A stretch of DNA of 22,589 nt. Origin: WQUF01 sp031549885 (lineage in GTDB: Bacteria; Bacillota; Clostridia; Clostridiales; Clostridiaceae). The DNA is taken from the NCBI GenBank assembly GCA_031549885.1, contig JAVBPD010000093.1:1-22589 (forward strand), in the 5' to 3' direction. Below are positions 1-7,736 of the stretch, piece by piece. The translations under genes and the position numbers were made by a program. How positions within the stretch are numbered: position 1 is the first letter of the stretch; each line of letters starts with the position of its first letter. The notes beneath the pieces were generated by a model, which did not search any database, was not told the origin of the DNA, and saw nothing but the letters and a program-made list of their open reading frames with translations.

Positions 1-416
1 ATTAGGCTAGGACTTGCTTTGCTATCTAATATTATACAAGGAACAGATAAAAATCTATCATCTTTGCTATTTTTATAAAGGCTACGCAGTGCTAGGAGCC
101 TGCTGCGACCACTTACTACTGTATATTCGTTATCACCTTCATTTTTTATGACAAGTAGGGGATTTATTATAGAAAAGTGCTCAATAGATGAAACGAGGTC
201 TAAAAATTCCTCATTATCTGGATAGTCAAAAAAATTAATCGAAGGGTCAATTTCCACAAGATTGTTTAAATTTATAAATTCTATGGTGTTTGAATATTTA
301 ATTGTATCAGTTAAAATTAATTCTTTTCTAATTTCATCACGGCTTTTTAAATTTTCTAAATCAATATCAAGGTTTAAATCTTCTATATTAATTTCATAGT
401 CATATTCATTATCCAT
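1..416 (-). CDS. ParB-like N-terminal domain protein (partial, C-terminus off window)
   Basis: About 138 codons are visible and the reading frame runs off the left edge. ATG at 416 follows GGAGTG with a 5-nt gap. An acidic N-terminus (MDNEYDYEINIEDLNLD) precedes a ParB/sulfiredoxin-type fold: a stretch reading FLDLVSSIEHFSIINPLLVI, then EYTVVSGRSRLLALRSLY, then VPCIILDS. The SGRSRLLAL segment corresponds to the GxRR-type phosphate-binding motif of ParB proteins. Family knowledge: this fold binds or hydrolyses nucleotides in chromosome or plasmid partition proteins and in many mobile-element proteins. No ParA neighbour is visible, so a partition role is not supported. A similar protein starts at 22036 on the other strand. 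A TATAAT-like -10 lies at 433-438 with a poor -35. Function remains open. Confidence 0.75.
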   Translation of the reverse strand, partial: MDNEYDYEINIEDLNLDIDLENLKSRDEIRKELILTDTIKYSNTIEFINLNNLVEIDPSINFFDYPDNEEFLDLVSSIEHFSIINPLLVIKNEGDNEYTVVSGRSRLLALRSLYKNSKDDRFLSVPCIILDSKASPSL

Positions 417-490
417 TTTTACACTCCGCAAAATTATATGTATTTAATGTTTATGAGAGTAATTTTATAAATAGAACCTTAAATTTATAA

Positions 491-532
491 AAAAAGATTC
501 TTACTCATTTCTTGAGAAAGAATCTTTTTAAT
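491..532 (-). terminator. Intrinsic terminator of the flavin oxidoreductase gene
   Basis: AAAAAGATTCTT (491-502) pairs with AAGAATCTTTTT, and an inner CTCA/TGAG pair extends the stem. It lies 30-70 nt past the stop at 561. On the minus strand it ends in a T-run. It is nearly symmetric, so it could stop transcription from either side. Confidence 0.8.
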
Positions 533-560
533 CCTCATCGCTTTATTCTTTTATAAAAAA

Positions 561-1568
561 TTATAACCTCTTTCTACCAGGGCATTTTGAACCATCTGTA
601 AACCATGCACAAGTTTTGCATTTTAAACAAGATTCATATTCCATATTTTTTTCGGAATTTAAAACAAAGCTTGGGTCAGCAAGAAATGGCTTTCCATAAG
701 CCACAAAGTTTGCAGAATTTGTTTTTATTAACTCGTTGCCCCTTTTTAAAGTTCTGATATCATTTACAGCAATAGTTGCAATATTTATATGTTTTTTTAC
801 TTTGCAAGCAGTATAAACTATATCATTAAATTCAAAATTATTTGGCAGATTTAATTTCCTATCAGAAGGGATGCCGCTTGATATGTGTATCATATTAATT
901 CCTAAATTTTCTAGCGCCTTTGCAGTGAGTATGTCCTCATCTAAACTATCAGTCCAGCCCATTCTATAGGAAATTATAAAGTCATCATCTGAAAATCTAT
1001 TGACCGAATCTATGATCTCTTTTACAAAATTCAATCTTTCTAAAAGGCTACCTCCGTAAATATCATTTCGCTTATTAGATTTGCCAGAAGTGATCATATT
1101 TAAAAAGAATGTGTGGGCACCATGAAATTCAACGCCGTCAACTTCAGCTTCTTTGCATATATAAGCTGCATTTACAAATTCTTCTTTAATTAATTTTAAT
1201 TCATTTGTAGTTAGAGAGTTTATGTCTTTTGAAGATTTATCATTAAAAGCAAAACCTGGATATGACAATTGAACAAAAAATGCTGTTCCATTTTTATGGC
1301 AAGCTCTAGAGATTTTTCTAATGTATTCTACATGTGATTCATCGTAGACACAAGGTCTTCCTAAAGCTAAACCATTTGGCGACACACAAAGAGCTTGACT
1401 TATAATAAGGCCGATTTCTTTGTCTGCAGCATTTAAATATTCATTTAAAAGTTCTTCTCCCATAATACCATTTTCACACTTTTGTCCAAATCGCACCATA
1501 GGAGCCATTACAATTCTGTTTTTAAAAATTACATTTTTTATTTTAAGCTTAGTAAAGATACTGCTCAT
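561..1568 (-). CDS. NADH:flavin oxidoreductase, old yellow enzyme family, with terminal Cys4 motif
   Basis: A 335-residue FMN-dependent TIM-barrel reductase. Visible family signatures are FKNRIVMAPM (residues 15-24), the substrate-site HGAH (149-152), the downstream YGGSLLER (171-178) and the barrel-end FVAYGKPFLADP. The tail carries C314-x2-C317-x2-C320-x8-C329. A related cysteine cluster in the long 2,4-dienoyl-CoA reductase/trimethylamine dehydrogenase branch holds [4Fe-4S], but there the spacing is longer and is followed by FAD/NADPH domains. Here the protein ends right after the motif. The usual QLxHxGR active-site loop reads QLSYPGF. Start: an in-frame GTG at 1577 lies inside the Shine-Dalgarno GAGGTG, so ATG at 1568 (6-nt spacing) is preferred. 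It is divergent from the methyltransferase. The substrate is unknown, probably an enoate or enone, and the enzyme is cytoplasmic. Confidence 0.88.
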   Translation of the reverse strand: MSSIFTKLKIKNVIFKNRIVMAPMVRFGQKCENGIMGEELLNEYLNAADKEIGLIISQALCVSPNGLALGRPCVYDESHVEYIRKISRACHKNGTAFFVQLSYPGFAFNDKSSKDINSLTTNELKLIKEEFVNAAYICKEAEVDGVEFHGAHTFFLNMITSGKSNKRNDIYGGSLLERLNFVKEIIDSVNRFSDDDFIISYRMGWTDSLDEDILTAKALENLGINMIHISSGIPSDRKLNLPNNFEFNDIVYTACKVKKHINIATIAVNDIRTLKRGNELIKTNSANFVAYGKPFLADPSFVLNSEKNMEYESCLKCKTCAWFTDGSKCPGRKRL

Positions 1569-1661
1569 TATTTTCACCTCTGAAAGAACTATTTGTGATA
1601 AAATTAATCATATTGCAAAAATTTAATTTTTTCAAGAAAAATATAAAAGAAGGTGAAGTTT

Positions 1662-2444
1662 GTGATTGATGAAAACTATAGAGATATTAATTCAAAAACC
1701 ATTGATAAATGGGTGGAAGAAGGCTGGGAATGGGGCATTCCTGTTTCACATGAAGAATATATAAATGCAACAAAAGGAAAATGGGATGTGGTTTTAACTC
1801 CTATTAAACCTGTTCCAAAGGATTGGTTTTTGCCTTTTTTAAAGGATTCTAAGCTTTCAAATGTTAATATTTTAGGCCTTGCCTGTGGTGGAGGGCAGCA
1901 AATGCCAATTTTTGCAGGGCTAGGAGCCAGTGGAACTGTATTTGATTATTCTGATAAACAACTTGAAAGCGATAAGATGGTGAGCATACGTGAAGGATAT
2001 TCAATTAACATTGTAAAAGGGGATATGACTAAAAGGCTTCCATTTGATGATGGGACTTTTGATATAATATTCCATCCTGTTTCAAATTGCTATGTGGAAG
2101 ATGTTTATCATATTTGGAATGAATGCTTTAGAGTTTTAAAATCTTGTGGTGTGCTTCTTGCTGGCATGGACAATGGAATTAATTTTTTATTTGACGATGT
2201 TGAAAAGCTTCCTCTTGTTTTAACAAATAAATTGCCATACAATCCATTAAAGGACAAAGAACTTTTTAATAAGCTTAAAGAAAGCAATGATGGTATACAA
2301 TTTAGCCATACTTTAGAGGAACAAATAGGTGGTCAATTAAAGGCTGGATTTATACTTACAGATTTATATGAAGATAAAAATAGGGATTTAGCTTTAAGCG
2401 AGTACATACCACAGTACATTGCAACAAGAGCTGTAAAGCCATGA
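1662..2444 (+). CDS. Class I SAM-dependent methyltransferase
   Basis: A 260-residue Rossmann-fold methyltransferase. Motif I reads NILGLACGGGQQMPIFAGLG (about residues 71-90), followed by the acidic end of strand 2 in VFDYSDKQL. An acidic GDMTKRLPF lies in the adenine-binding region, then FDDGTFDIIFHPVSNCYVED as motif IV and a Methyltransf_11-type HIWNECFRVLKSCGVLL. The GGGGQQ-type motif I belongs to a common, mostly uncharacterised Firmicute small-molecule methyltransferase group. The N-terminal WVEEGWEWGIPVSHEEY segment is typical of that group. Start: AAGGTG (1650-1655) is the ribosome-binding site and GTG at 1662 sits 6 nt after it. The in-frame GTG at 1653 is part of the Shine-Dalgarno itself. 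It is a single-gene unit ended by a terminator that overlaps its stop codon. The acceptor substrate cannot be read from the sequence. Confidence 0.88.
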   Translation: MIDENYRDINSKTIDKWVEEGWEWGIPVSHEEYINATKGKWDVVLTPIKPVPKDWFLPFLKDSKLSNVNILGLACGGGQQMPIFAGLGASGTVFDYSDKQLESDKMVSIREGYSINIVKGDMTKRLPFDDGTFDIIFHPVSNCYVEDVYHIWNECFRVLKSCGVLLAGMDNGINFLFDDVEKLPLVLTNKLPYNPLKDKELFNKLKESNDGIQFSHTLEEQIGGQLKAGFILTDLYEDKNRDLALSEYIPQYIATRAVKP

Positions 2445-2469
2445 AAAATCAGGTAGACACCTGATTTTT
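2444..2469 (+). terminator. Intrinsic terminator after the methyltransferase
   Basis: AAAAATCAGGT (2444-2454), loop AGAC, then ACCTGATTTTT (2459-2469). This is a perfect 11-bp stem ending in T5. Its first base is the last base of the TGA stop codon. Confidence 0.9.
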
Positions 2470-2470
2470 A

Positions 2471-2499
2471 TTGTTTAAGATTATTTAATCTGTTAAAAT
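2471..2499 (+). promoter_or_regulatory. Promoter of the six-gene operon with a palindrome in its spacer
   Basis: TTGTTT (2471-2476), 17 nt, then TAAAAT (2494-2499), lies 33 nt before the first start codon. The spacer holds AGATT-ATTT-AATCT (2478-2491), a perfect 5-bp inverted repeat. A repressor bound there would block the polymerase, which would make the operon inducible. No regulator gene is adjacent. Confidence 0.55.
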
Positions 2500-2531
2500 A
2501 TCTTAAAGGAAGTTTATAGAAGGTGTTTAAT

Positions 2532-3206
2532 TTGATAGATACAAAAATAGTGATTGAAAACGATTTGTGCAAGCTGAAAGAAACTTGCGATATTTTAGTT
2601 ATAACCCCAAGCTTTATTCCAATTAGTTTTTTTGATCTTGAAGGTTATATCTCTTATGCTAAATATTATAATTTATTTTTAGTGCCTCCTTTATTTATTC
2701 ATGATGATTATCTATGCCTGTGCTTAATCGATAAAAGAGGGCAAATTTTAGGCATATCTAAGGCTACTCATTTAAATTTATCTTTATTTAATAATTTAAA
2801 AAGATGTAATGACATATATGTATTAAATACTCAATTTGGGAACATATTTTTATGTGTAGATGTTGATATTTATAAACCTGAAGTACTTAGAATTGCAACG
2901 TCGCTAGGGGCTAAAATCATAATTAATTCTCAAATTTTTAAAAAAGAAGATTTTTCTAAAGAGATGATATTAGCTGGCCCATGGCAAGAAGCTCAGCAAA
3001 ATTGCACATATGTTGTAAATGCAAATAACATATCTAGCAGCATAATTGGCCCTTGTAAAACTTCCCACGATGGCAGCGGATTTATAAATTCTAAAGTAGC
3101 GCATTTAAAGGCAGAGGATTTAAAAAAAGCCTATGAAGATTTTCCAATTTATGAGTATTTTAATTATGATTTATATAAAAACCATAAGGAGGAGCTATTG
3201 AGTTGA
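2532..3206 (+). CDS. Nitrilase-fold protein lacking the catalytic Cys (probable pseudoenzyme)
   Basis: A 224-residue carbon-nitrogen hydrolase-like protein, shorter than the usual 260-350. Aligned by eye with the next gene, the GKIGFPVCMD stretch there corresponds to GNIFLCVDVD here, so the catalytic Cys position is Asp110. The nearest Cys (108) is two residues away. The first catalytic segment (FPEE in the neighbour) reads TPSF here, so the Glu is lost too. The Lys is kept (ISKATHL, K77), as are the GPW and SSIIG segments further on. Inference: it is a non-catalytic or altered subunit, perhaps pairing with the downstream enzyme, since nitrilases form dimers and helical oligomers. Start: TTG at 2532 sits 6 nt after GAAGGTG; the in-frame GTG at 2523 belongs to that site. 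It is first in the operon and its stop overlaps the next start. Confidence 0.75.
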   Translation: MIDTKIVIENDLCKLKETCDILVITPSFIPISFFDLEGYISYAKYYNLFLVPPLFIHDDYLCLCLIDKRGQILGISKATHLNLSLFNNLKRCNDIYVLNTQFGNIFLCVDVDIYKPEVLRIATSLGAKIIINSQIFKKEDFSKEMILAGPWQEAQQNCTYVVNANNISSSIIGPCKTSHDGSGFINSKVAHLKAEDLKKAYEDFPIYEYFNYDLYKNHKEELLS

Positions 3207-4264
3207 ATCTGTTAGTTAAATTTATCTGCAGTTTAATAAATATTTACCTTAAAATAACAGTTTCGGATAAAAAAATAAAAAATTATATAAAATCTCTCAA
3301 TATAAAAAAACAGAATACTATTATAGATAGGAAAAACTTAATTGTAGCTACTGCACAAGTTAAAATTAAGATTTTTAAAAGTGTAAAAGATTACATTAAA
3401 GCTATGAACAATCACATTGAAATAGCATCAAAGAAAAATGCAAGCTTAATATGCTTTCCTGAAGAAAATGGATTGCTGTTACTTGGAATTATACCTTTTA
3501 TTAAAAATTTATTTAAAGAATCAAACAATGAAGAAAAAAAGGGAAAATCAATTGATGTCGATATTAAGCCAATAGTTAAAGCTTTAACTCCTTATTTAAA
3601 AAACACATTTATAAGCATTTTTGGAGAACTTTCAAAGGAATATGGCATGTTTATAATGGCCGGAAGCATTCCTTTAGTTTTAGAAAATAAATTATACAAT
3701 CAAAACTTTATGTTTGGACCATCAGGAGAATTATTAGGAACTCAAAGCAAAGCTCACCTTGTTAAAGAAGAGGTAGAATTTGGATTTAGCGCTTATGATA
3801 AATTTAAAGTTTTAGACACAGCCATAGGAAAAATAGGTTTTCCTGTCTGCATGGATGCGACCTATTATGAAACATTTAAAATTTTGAAAAAACTTGGAGC
3901 AGAAATTGTAATAATTCCTATTGCAAATATGGAAGAATATGATTATCATTTGGCTTTAAGAGGTATATGGCCAAGGGTTTCAGAAGCAAATGTCTATGGT
4001 TTAAAATCAAGTTTAGTTGGAACCATAGGACAGGTGGTTTTTACTGGCAAAGCAGGAATTTTTGCCCCTGTTTATTTGATAAAAAGCGGTGTAATAAAGG
4101 AAGCTATGACTTTTAACGAAGAAGAGACCATTGTAGGACCTGTAAATTTAGATGAATTAAAGCGCTTAAAAAGCGTTTACTTTAGCGATACTAATGTAGA
4201 ACTTTATAGAAAATATGAAAATGAATTGCTTAAACCTTGTGCAAGCAGAAAGGGATGTAGGTAA
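3203..4264 (+). CDS. Carbon-nitrogen hydrolase (nitrilase superfamily) with N-terminal hydrophobic segment
   Basis: A 353-residue member of the nitrilase/amidase superfamily that hydrolyses a nitrile, amide or N-carbamoyl C-N bond. The Glu-Lys-Cys triad is complete: E87 in SLICFPEENG, K183 in QSKAHLVKEE and C216 in FPVCMDATYYE. Before the hydrolase fold (from about residue 46, NLIVATAQ) there is an extra segment, FICSLINIYLKITV, followed by a basic stretch. This could be a membrane-associated helix, which is unusual in this normally soluble family. The C-terminus ends in CASRKGCR. TTG at 3203 follows AAGGAGGAG (3186-3194) and overlaps the previous stop (TTGA), so translation is coupled. The next gene starts directly after its stop. 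The exact substrate is not deducible; its neighbours suggest a sugar- or glycerol-linked amide. Confidence 0.85.
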   Translation: MNLLVKFICSLINIYLKITVSDKKIKNYIKSLNIKKQNTIIDRKNLIVATAQVKIKIFKSVKDYIKAMNNHIEIASKKNASLICFPEENGLLLLGIIPFIKNLFKESNNEEKKGKSIDVDIKPIVKALTPYLKNTFISIFGELSKEYGMFIMAGSIPLVLENKLYNQNFMFGPSGELLGTQSKAHLVKEEVEFGFSAYDKFKVLDTAIGKIGFPVCMDATYYETFKILKKLGAEIVIIPIANMEEYDYHLALRGIWPRVSEANVYGLKSSLVGTIGQVVFTGKAGIFAPVYLIKSGVIKEAMTFNEEETIVGPVNLDELKRLKSVYFSDTNVELYRKYENELLKPCASRKGCR

Positions 4265-5224
4265 ATGAATGTTTCAATGGAAATAAAGCTTGATTTTAAA
4301 ATAGTGGATTTCCACGGTCATTTTCCAATTTCTTCAGATAATTGGTTAAAACCTTATGAAGATGAGTATATAAAGGAGAATGGATTTGAAAAATATGAGT
4401 ATATTAAGCTTAAATCAGAGGAAATAAATAGCAAATGGTTAAAAGCTTGGAGCTTTCCAGATGCAGAAAAACCATTAGATGATTTAGAAGAAATAGCAAA
4501 CAGATGGATAAAGGAGCTTGATACATGCAATGTGGAAAAAATAGCTTTTTTAACATCAGGAGGAAATGAAAATGCCATAAAGCTTTTTAAAAAGTTTGGG
4601 GATAGATTTATATTATTTGCACATCATTTAATTACAGATGAAGATGCTTCTGAAAAGCTAGTTTATGCAGCAAAAAATGGTTTAACAGGATATAAAATCT
4701 TAGCTCCACTTATAAAACAGCCACTTGATGATCCAAATTTTAACAAGGTATTTGAAGTTTGTGAACAATATAAAATGCCGGTTGTAATTCACTTTGGAAT
4801 TTTAGGCGGAGGAGGAGGAATTGGTGGAGGTGTGAACATAAACCCTATTATAATTCACAATGTGGCAAAAAGATTTCCTAAAGTAGACTTTATTATTCCT
4901 CATTTTGGATGTGGGTATGTTAGGGAGCTTTTGCAGCTTATGTGGGCTTGTCATAACGTTTATGTTGATACCAGTGGCAATAACGAGTGGATAAGGTTTA
5001 TGCCTTATGAATTAACTTTAAAGGATTTATTTAGAAAGTTTTATGAAAATTTTGGGCCTTGTAGGATAATATATGGAAGCGACTCAGAATGGTTTCCAAG
5101 AGGATATGCTATAAGGTATTTATTAGATCAATTGAGAGCTTGCTATGAAATAGGAATTAAAGATTTTGATATAAAGAAAATCTTTAGGGAAAATGCTCTT
5201 AATTTTATATGTAAGAGGGGATGA
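4265..5224 (+). CDS. Metal-dependent amidohydrolase (amidohydrolase_2 type TIM barrel)
   Basis: A 319-residue metal-dependent hydrolase or decarboxylase of the amidohydrolase superfamily. Metal-ligand motifs appear in the expected order: DFHGHF after strand 1 (H17, H19), VVIHFG (H176), IIPHFGCG (H213) and IIYGSDSEW (D273) at strand 8. The set resembles the PF04909 group, which contains hydrolases and non-oxidative decarboxylases such as the ACMSD and resorcylate types. An odd glycine-rich loop, GGGGGIGGGV, follows H176 (residues 181-190). ATG at 4265 abuts the preceding TAA; a second in-frame ATG (4277) is possible. Its stop overlaps the next gene's first ATG region. With a nitrilase-superfamily enzyme just upstream, it may act on the released acid or on a second C-N bond. 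This last point is inference. Confidence 0.85.
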   Translation: MNVSMEIKLDFKIVDFHGHFPISSDNWLKPYEDEYIKENGFEKYEYIKLKSEEINSKWLKAWSFPDAEKPLDDLEEIANRWIKELDTCNVEKIAFLTSGGNENAIKLFKKFGDRFILFAHHLITDEDASEKLVYAAKNGLTGYKILAPLIKQPLDDPNFNKVFEVCEQYKMPVVIHFGILGGGGGIGGGVNINPIIIHNVAKRFPKVDFIIPHFGCGYVRELLQLMWACHNVYVDTSGNNEWIRFMPYELTLKDLFRKFYENFGPCRIIYGSDSEWFPRGYAIRYLLDQLRACYEIGIKDFDIKKIFRENALNFICKRG

Positions 5225-5226
5225 AT

Positions 5227-7020
5227 ATGAAAAAAATTTTAACCGTACCAACTCCAATTAAGGAATACATAGAAAATTATTTAACGGGAAATGAATATGT
5301 GTCAATACCTATTATTTCTAAAAATGGTACCATTGATTCTGTTAATGTAATATTAGATAAGACAAATAGCATGATAGATTTTAGCGGAAAAGGTTTTATA
5401 AGTCCATTTGTTAAGTTAAATGAAGAAGATCTTACATTAAAAGTAACTAAATGTGGCTATATACAAAACTTTATACCATATTTTAATTATGATTTGGATA
5501 ACAATGTTAAAATGTCCAGTAGAATTTATGCTCCTATTGGGCGCAAAGGATTTGTCATGAGTTTATCCATTCAAAATAACAACGATAAAGAATTAAAGTT
5601 TGAAGCAGGTGTAAAGATTAACTGGGAAATATCACAATCTACGGTATTTCACCCAAAGAAAATAGATGATAATAAAAGAATTTTTGTACACGAATGGACA
5701 AACTCATTAATATTAGAACTAGGTGGTTCTTTAAATTTAGTTTCATTAGCTATTTCTTCAGATGATGCTGTGCATGATGAAGTAAATGGAATATCAAGCG
5801 TAAAAGAAGTATATGTAAGCCCTAAATCTACTACTATTGTTAATTTTTACTTCACTTTAAATATTGAAAGCGATGGAGCTGCTACTTTAGGAATAGATTT
5901 TAGAAGGAGAGGACATAAGCTTTATTTTGATTTAATATCTTGGCTTTGCAAAAAGTTTATATATCATAAAAATCATAGGCTAGAGGAGATGATGAATAAG
6001 AATCTGTTGTTTTCATATTTTTATTCTACAGCATATACCTTAGATACTGAAAGTTTGGTACTTCTTACTTCAAGGAGTCCAAAATACTATGTAAGTGCAG
6101 CGTTTTGGTCTAGAGACAGCCTTCTTTGGAGTTTTCCTGGAATTTGCGTTTTTGATCAAGATAAAGCTAAAGATGTTTTAAAAACTTCATATACAAGGTA
6201 TTTTAAAAATTTAGGAGAACATGCTTTATATTTAAATGGATCTTCCTTATATCCAGGCTTTGAATTAGATGAACTTGCAGCATATATTATAGCTGTTCAA
6301 AGTTATATAAATATTACTGGTGATAGTAGTGTTTTAAATGATGAAATAATAATTGATGGCATTCAATCTATCCTTTTAGAATTTGATAAACATTATAATG
6401 AAAAATTAGGCCTTTATTCAACTGAGCTTAACCCATCTGATGACCCTGTTCTTTACCCTTATTTAACTTATGATAATGTTCTAGTATATAAAGCTTATGA
6501 TTTTGCTAAAAGAAATTCTTTAATAGATATAGATAAGGCAAAGAGCATAAAGGAGAGTATAATGAAGCATTGCATTATACAAAGTGATGAAGATTTAAGC
6601 ATGTTTGCTTGGGCAGTAGATGAAAATGGAAATAAGGAATTATACGATGATCCTCCAGGAAGCTTGATACTTTTGCCATATTATAGATTTTGCGAAAATG
6701 ATGATTTAATATTAAAAAATACATATGATTTTATTTATTCTCCTAAAAACAAGTACTTTTATAAAAGTATAACTGGAAACAGTGTAGGCTGTGAGCATAC
6801 ACCTTATCCATGGCTAATGGGCATTTTAAATGAAATTTTATCATTTAAAACAAAGGGCAGGCTTGAACAATTGTCAGATCTTAAGTTAGATAACGGTTTT
6901 GCTTGTGAAAGCTTTGACTTAAACACTGGTCAGGTTTTAACAGGAGAAGCCTTTGCAACATGTGCTGGGCTTTTAGGATATACTATTTATTATGAAATGA
7001 GGATCAAGGATGAGAACTAA
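5227..7020 (+). CDS. GH125-like (alpha/alpha)6-barrel glycosidase
   Basis: A 597-residue protein without a signal peptide, so cytoplasmic. The first ~240 residues look beta-rich; the rest resembles an (alpha/alpha)6 glycosidase barrel. Conserved blocks, numbered from the in-frame ATG at 5221, are FWSRDSLLWSFPG (295-307), GFELDELAAY (346-355), YDDPPGSLILLPY (475-487), EHTPYPWL (525-532) and ACESFDLNTG (561-570). Their order and wording recall GH125 exo-alpha-mannosidases (RDS, ELDSL, DDANVPSLLSLPY, HTPY, HESF), including the likely acid in RDS and base Glu in ESF. The match is partial, and this protein is longer than typical GH125 enzymes, so a sister family is possible. ATG at 5227 lies 6 nt after AGAGGGG; ATG at 5221 would have no spacing. 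The downstream gene overlaps its end by 11 nt. It probably acts on an imported short glycoside. Confidence 0.65.
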   Translation: MKKILTVPTPIKEYIENYLTGNEYVSIPIISKNGTIDSVNVILDKTNSMIDFSGKGFISPFVKLNEEDLTLKVTKCGYIQNFIPYFNYDLDNNVKMSSRIYAPIGRKGFVMSLSIQNNNDKELKFEAGVKINWEISQSTVFHPKKIDDNKRIFVHEWTNSLILELGGSLNLVSLAISSDDAVHDEVNGISSVKEVYVSPKSTTIVNFYFTLNIESDGAATLGIDFRRRGHKLYFDLISWLCKKFIYHKNHRLEEMMNKNLLFSYFYSTAYTLDTESLVLLTSRSPKYYVSAAFWSRDSLLWSFPGICVFDQDKAKDVLKTSYTRYFKNLGEHALYLNGSSLYPGFELDELAAYIIAVQSYINITGDSSVLNDEIIIDGIQSILLEFDKHYNEKLGLYSTELNPSDDPVLYPYLTYDNVLVYKAYDFAKRNSLIDIDKAKSIKESIMKHCIIQSDEDLSMFAWAVDENGNKELYDDPPGSLILLPYYRFCENDDLILKNTYDFIYSPKNKYFYKSITGNSVGCEHTPYPWLMGILNEILSFKTKGRLEQLSDLKLDNGFACESFDLNTGQVLTGEAFATCAGLLGYTIYYEMRIKDEN

Positions 7021-7735
7021 GACAGTTTTAAATTTTGCACATCGAGGAGCATGTACAATAAAACCAGAAAATACAATGGAAGCTTTTAAAGCGGCAATTT
7101 ACGCAAAATGCGATGGATTTGAACTTGATGTTCAATTTTCAAAAGATGGAAAGCTTGTGGTTATTCATGATGAAACTTTAGATAGAACTACAAATTTAAA
7201 AGGGCTTGTATGTTCATATGATTATAAGGATCTTTTACTTGCAGATGCAGGTGGTGGGCAAAAGATTCCTCTATTTGAAGAGGTTTTAAGTCTTGCACGC
7301 AAAAACTCTTTGCTTGTTAATGTTGAATTAAAAACTGGTGTAATTTTATACAACGGAATAGAAGAGGCTGTAATTGATTTAATTAAAAAATATGATTATG
7401 ATGAAAATATTATTATATCTTCTTTTAACCACTATTCGCTATTTAAATGTAAAGAGATAGCCCCCCATATAAAAACAGGTGCACTTTATATGAGCGGCCT
7501 TTATAAGCCTTGGGAATATGCTAAGACCATAAAAGCAGATGCACTTCATCCATTTTACTTTAACATCTTAAATGCAAGCGAGGATCAAATGAAGGGATTT
7601 TTAGAATCTGGTTTAATGATAAATCCATTTACAGTAGATGAAGAAAGCGATTTAAGAAAATTAATTGAAAAAGGAGTAACAGGAATTATAACAAATGTTC
7701 CAGATATTTTAGCAAAAATAAAATTAGAGGTGTAA
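7010..7735 (+). CDS. Glycerophosphodiester phosphodiesterase
   Basis: A 241-residue GDPD-family TIM barrel that hydrolyses glycerophosphodiesters to glycerol-3-phosphate and an alcohol, metal dependent. The family active site is complete: FAHRGAC (H11, R12), KPENT (E20), FELDVQFSKDGKLVVIHDE (E38, D40, H53) and DRTTN, followed by PLFEEVL, NVELKTG and ITNVPDIL at the C-terminus. No signal peptide is present, so it is the intracellular UgpQ-like form rather than the exported GlpQ form. It overlaps the glycosidase gene by 11 nt and is followed after one base by the transporter gene, so all three are probably made together. This suggests that the imported compound contains a glycerophosphoryl unit, for example a deacylated glycolipid or teichoic-acid fragment (inference). 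Confidence 0.93.
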   Translation: MRTKTVLNFAHRGACTIKPENTMEAFKAAIYAKCDGFELDVQFSKDGKLVVIHDETLDRTTNLKGLVCSYDYKDLLLADAGGGQKIPLFEEVLSLARKNSLLVNVELKTGVILYNGIEEAVIDLIKKYDYDENIIISSFNHYSLFKCKEIAPHIKTGALYMSGLYKPWEYAKTIKADALHPFYFNILNASEDQMKGFLESGLMINPFTVDEESDLRKLIEKGVTGIITNVPDILAKIKLEV

Positions 7736-7736
7736 A

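Noticed and set aside
1420..1626. 68-codon plus-strand frame overlapping the start of the flavin oxidoreductase
   Set aside because: It is antisense to conserved OYE motifs, with no ribosome-binding site.
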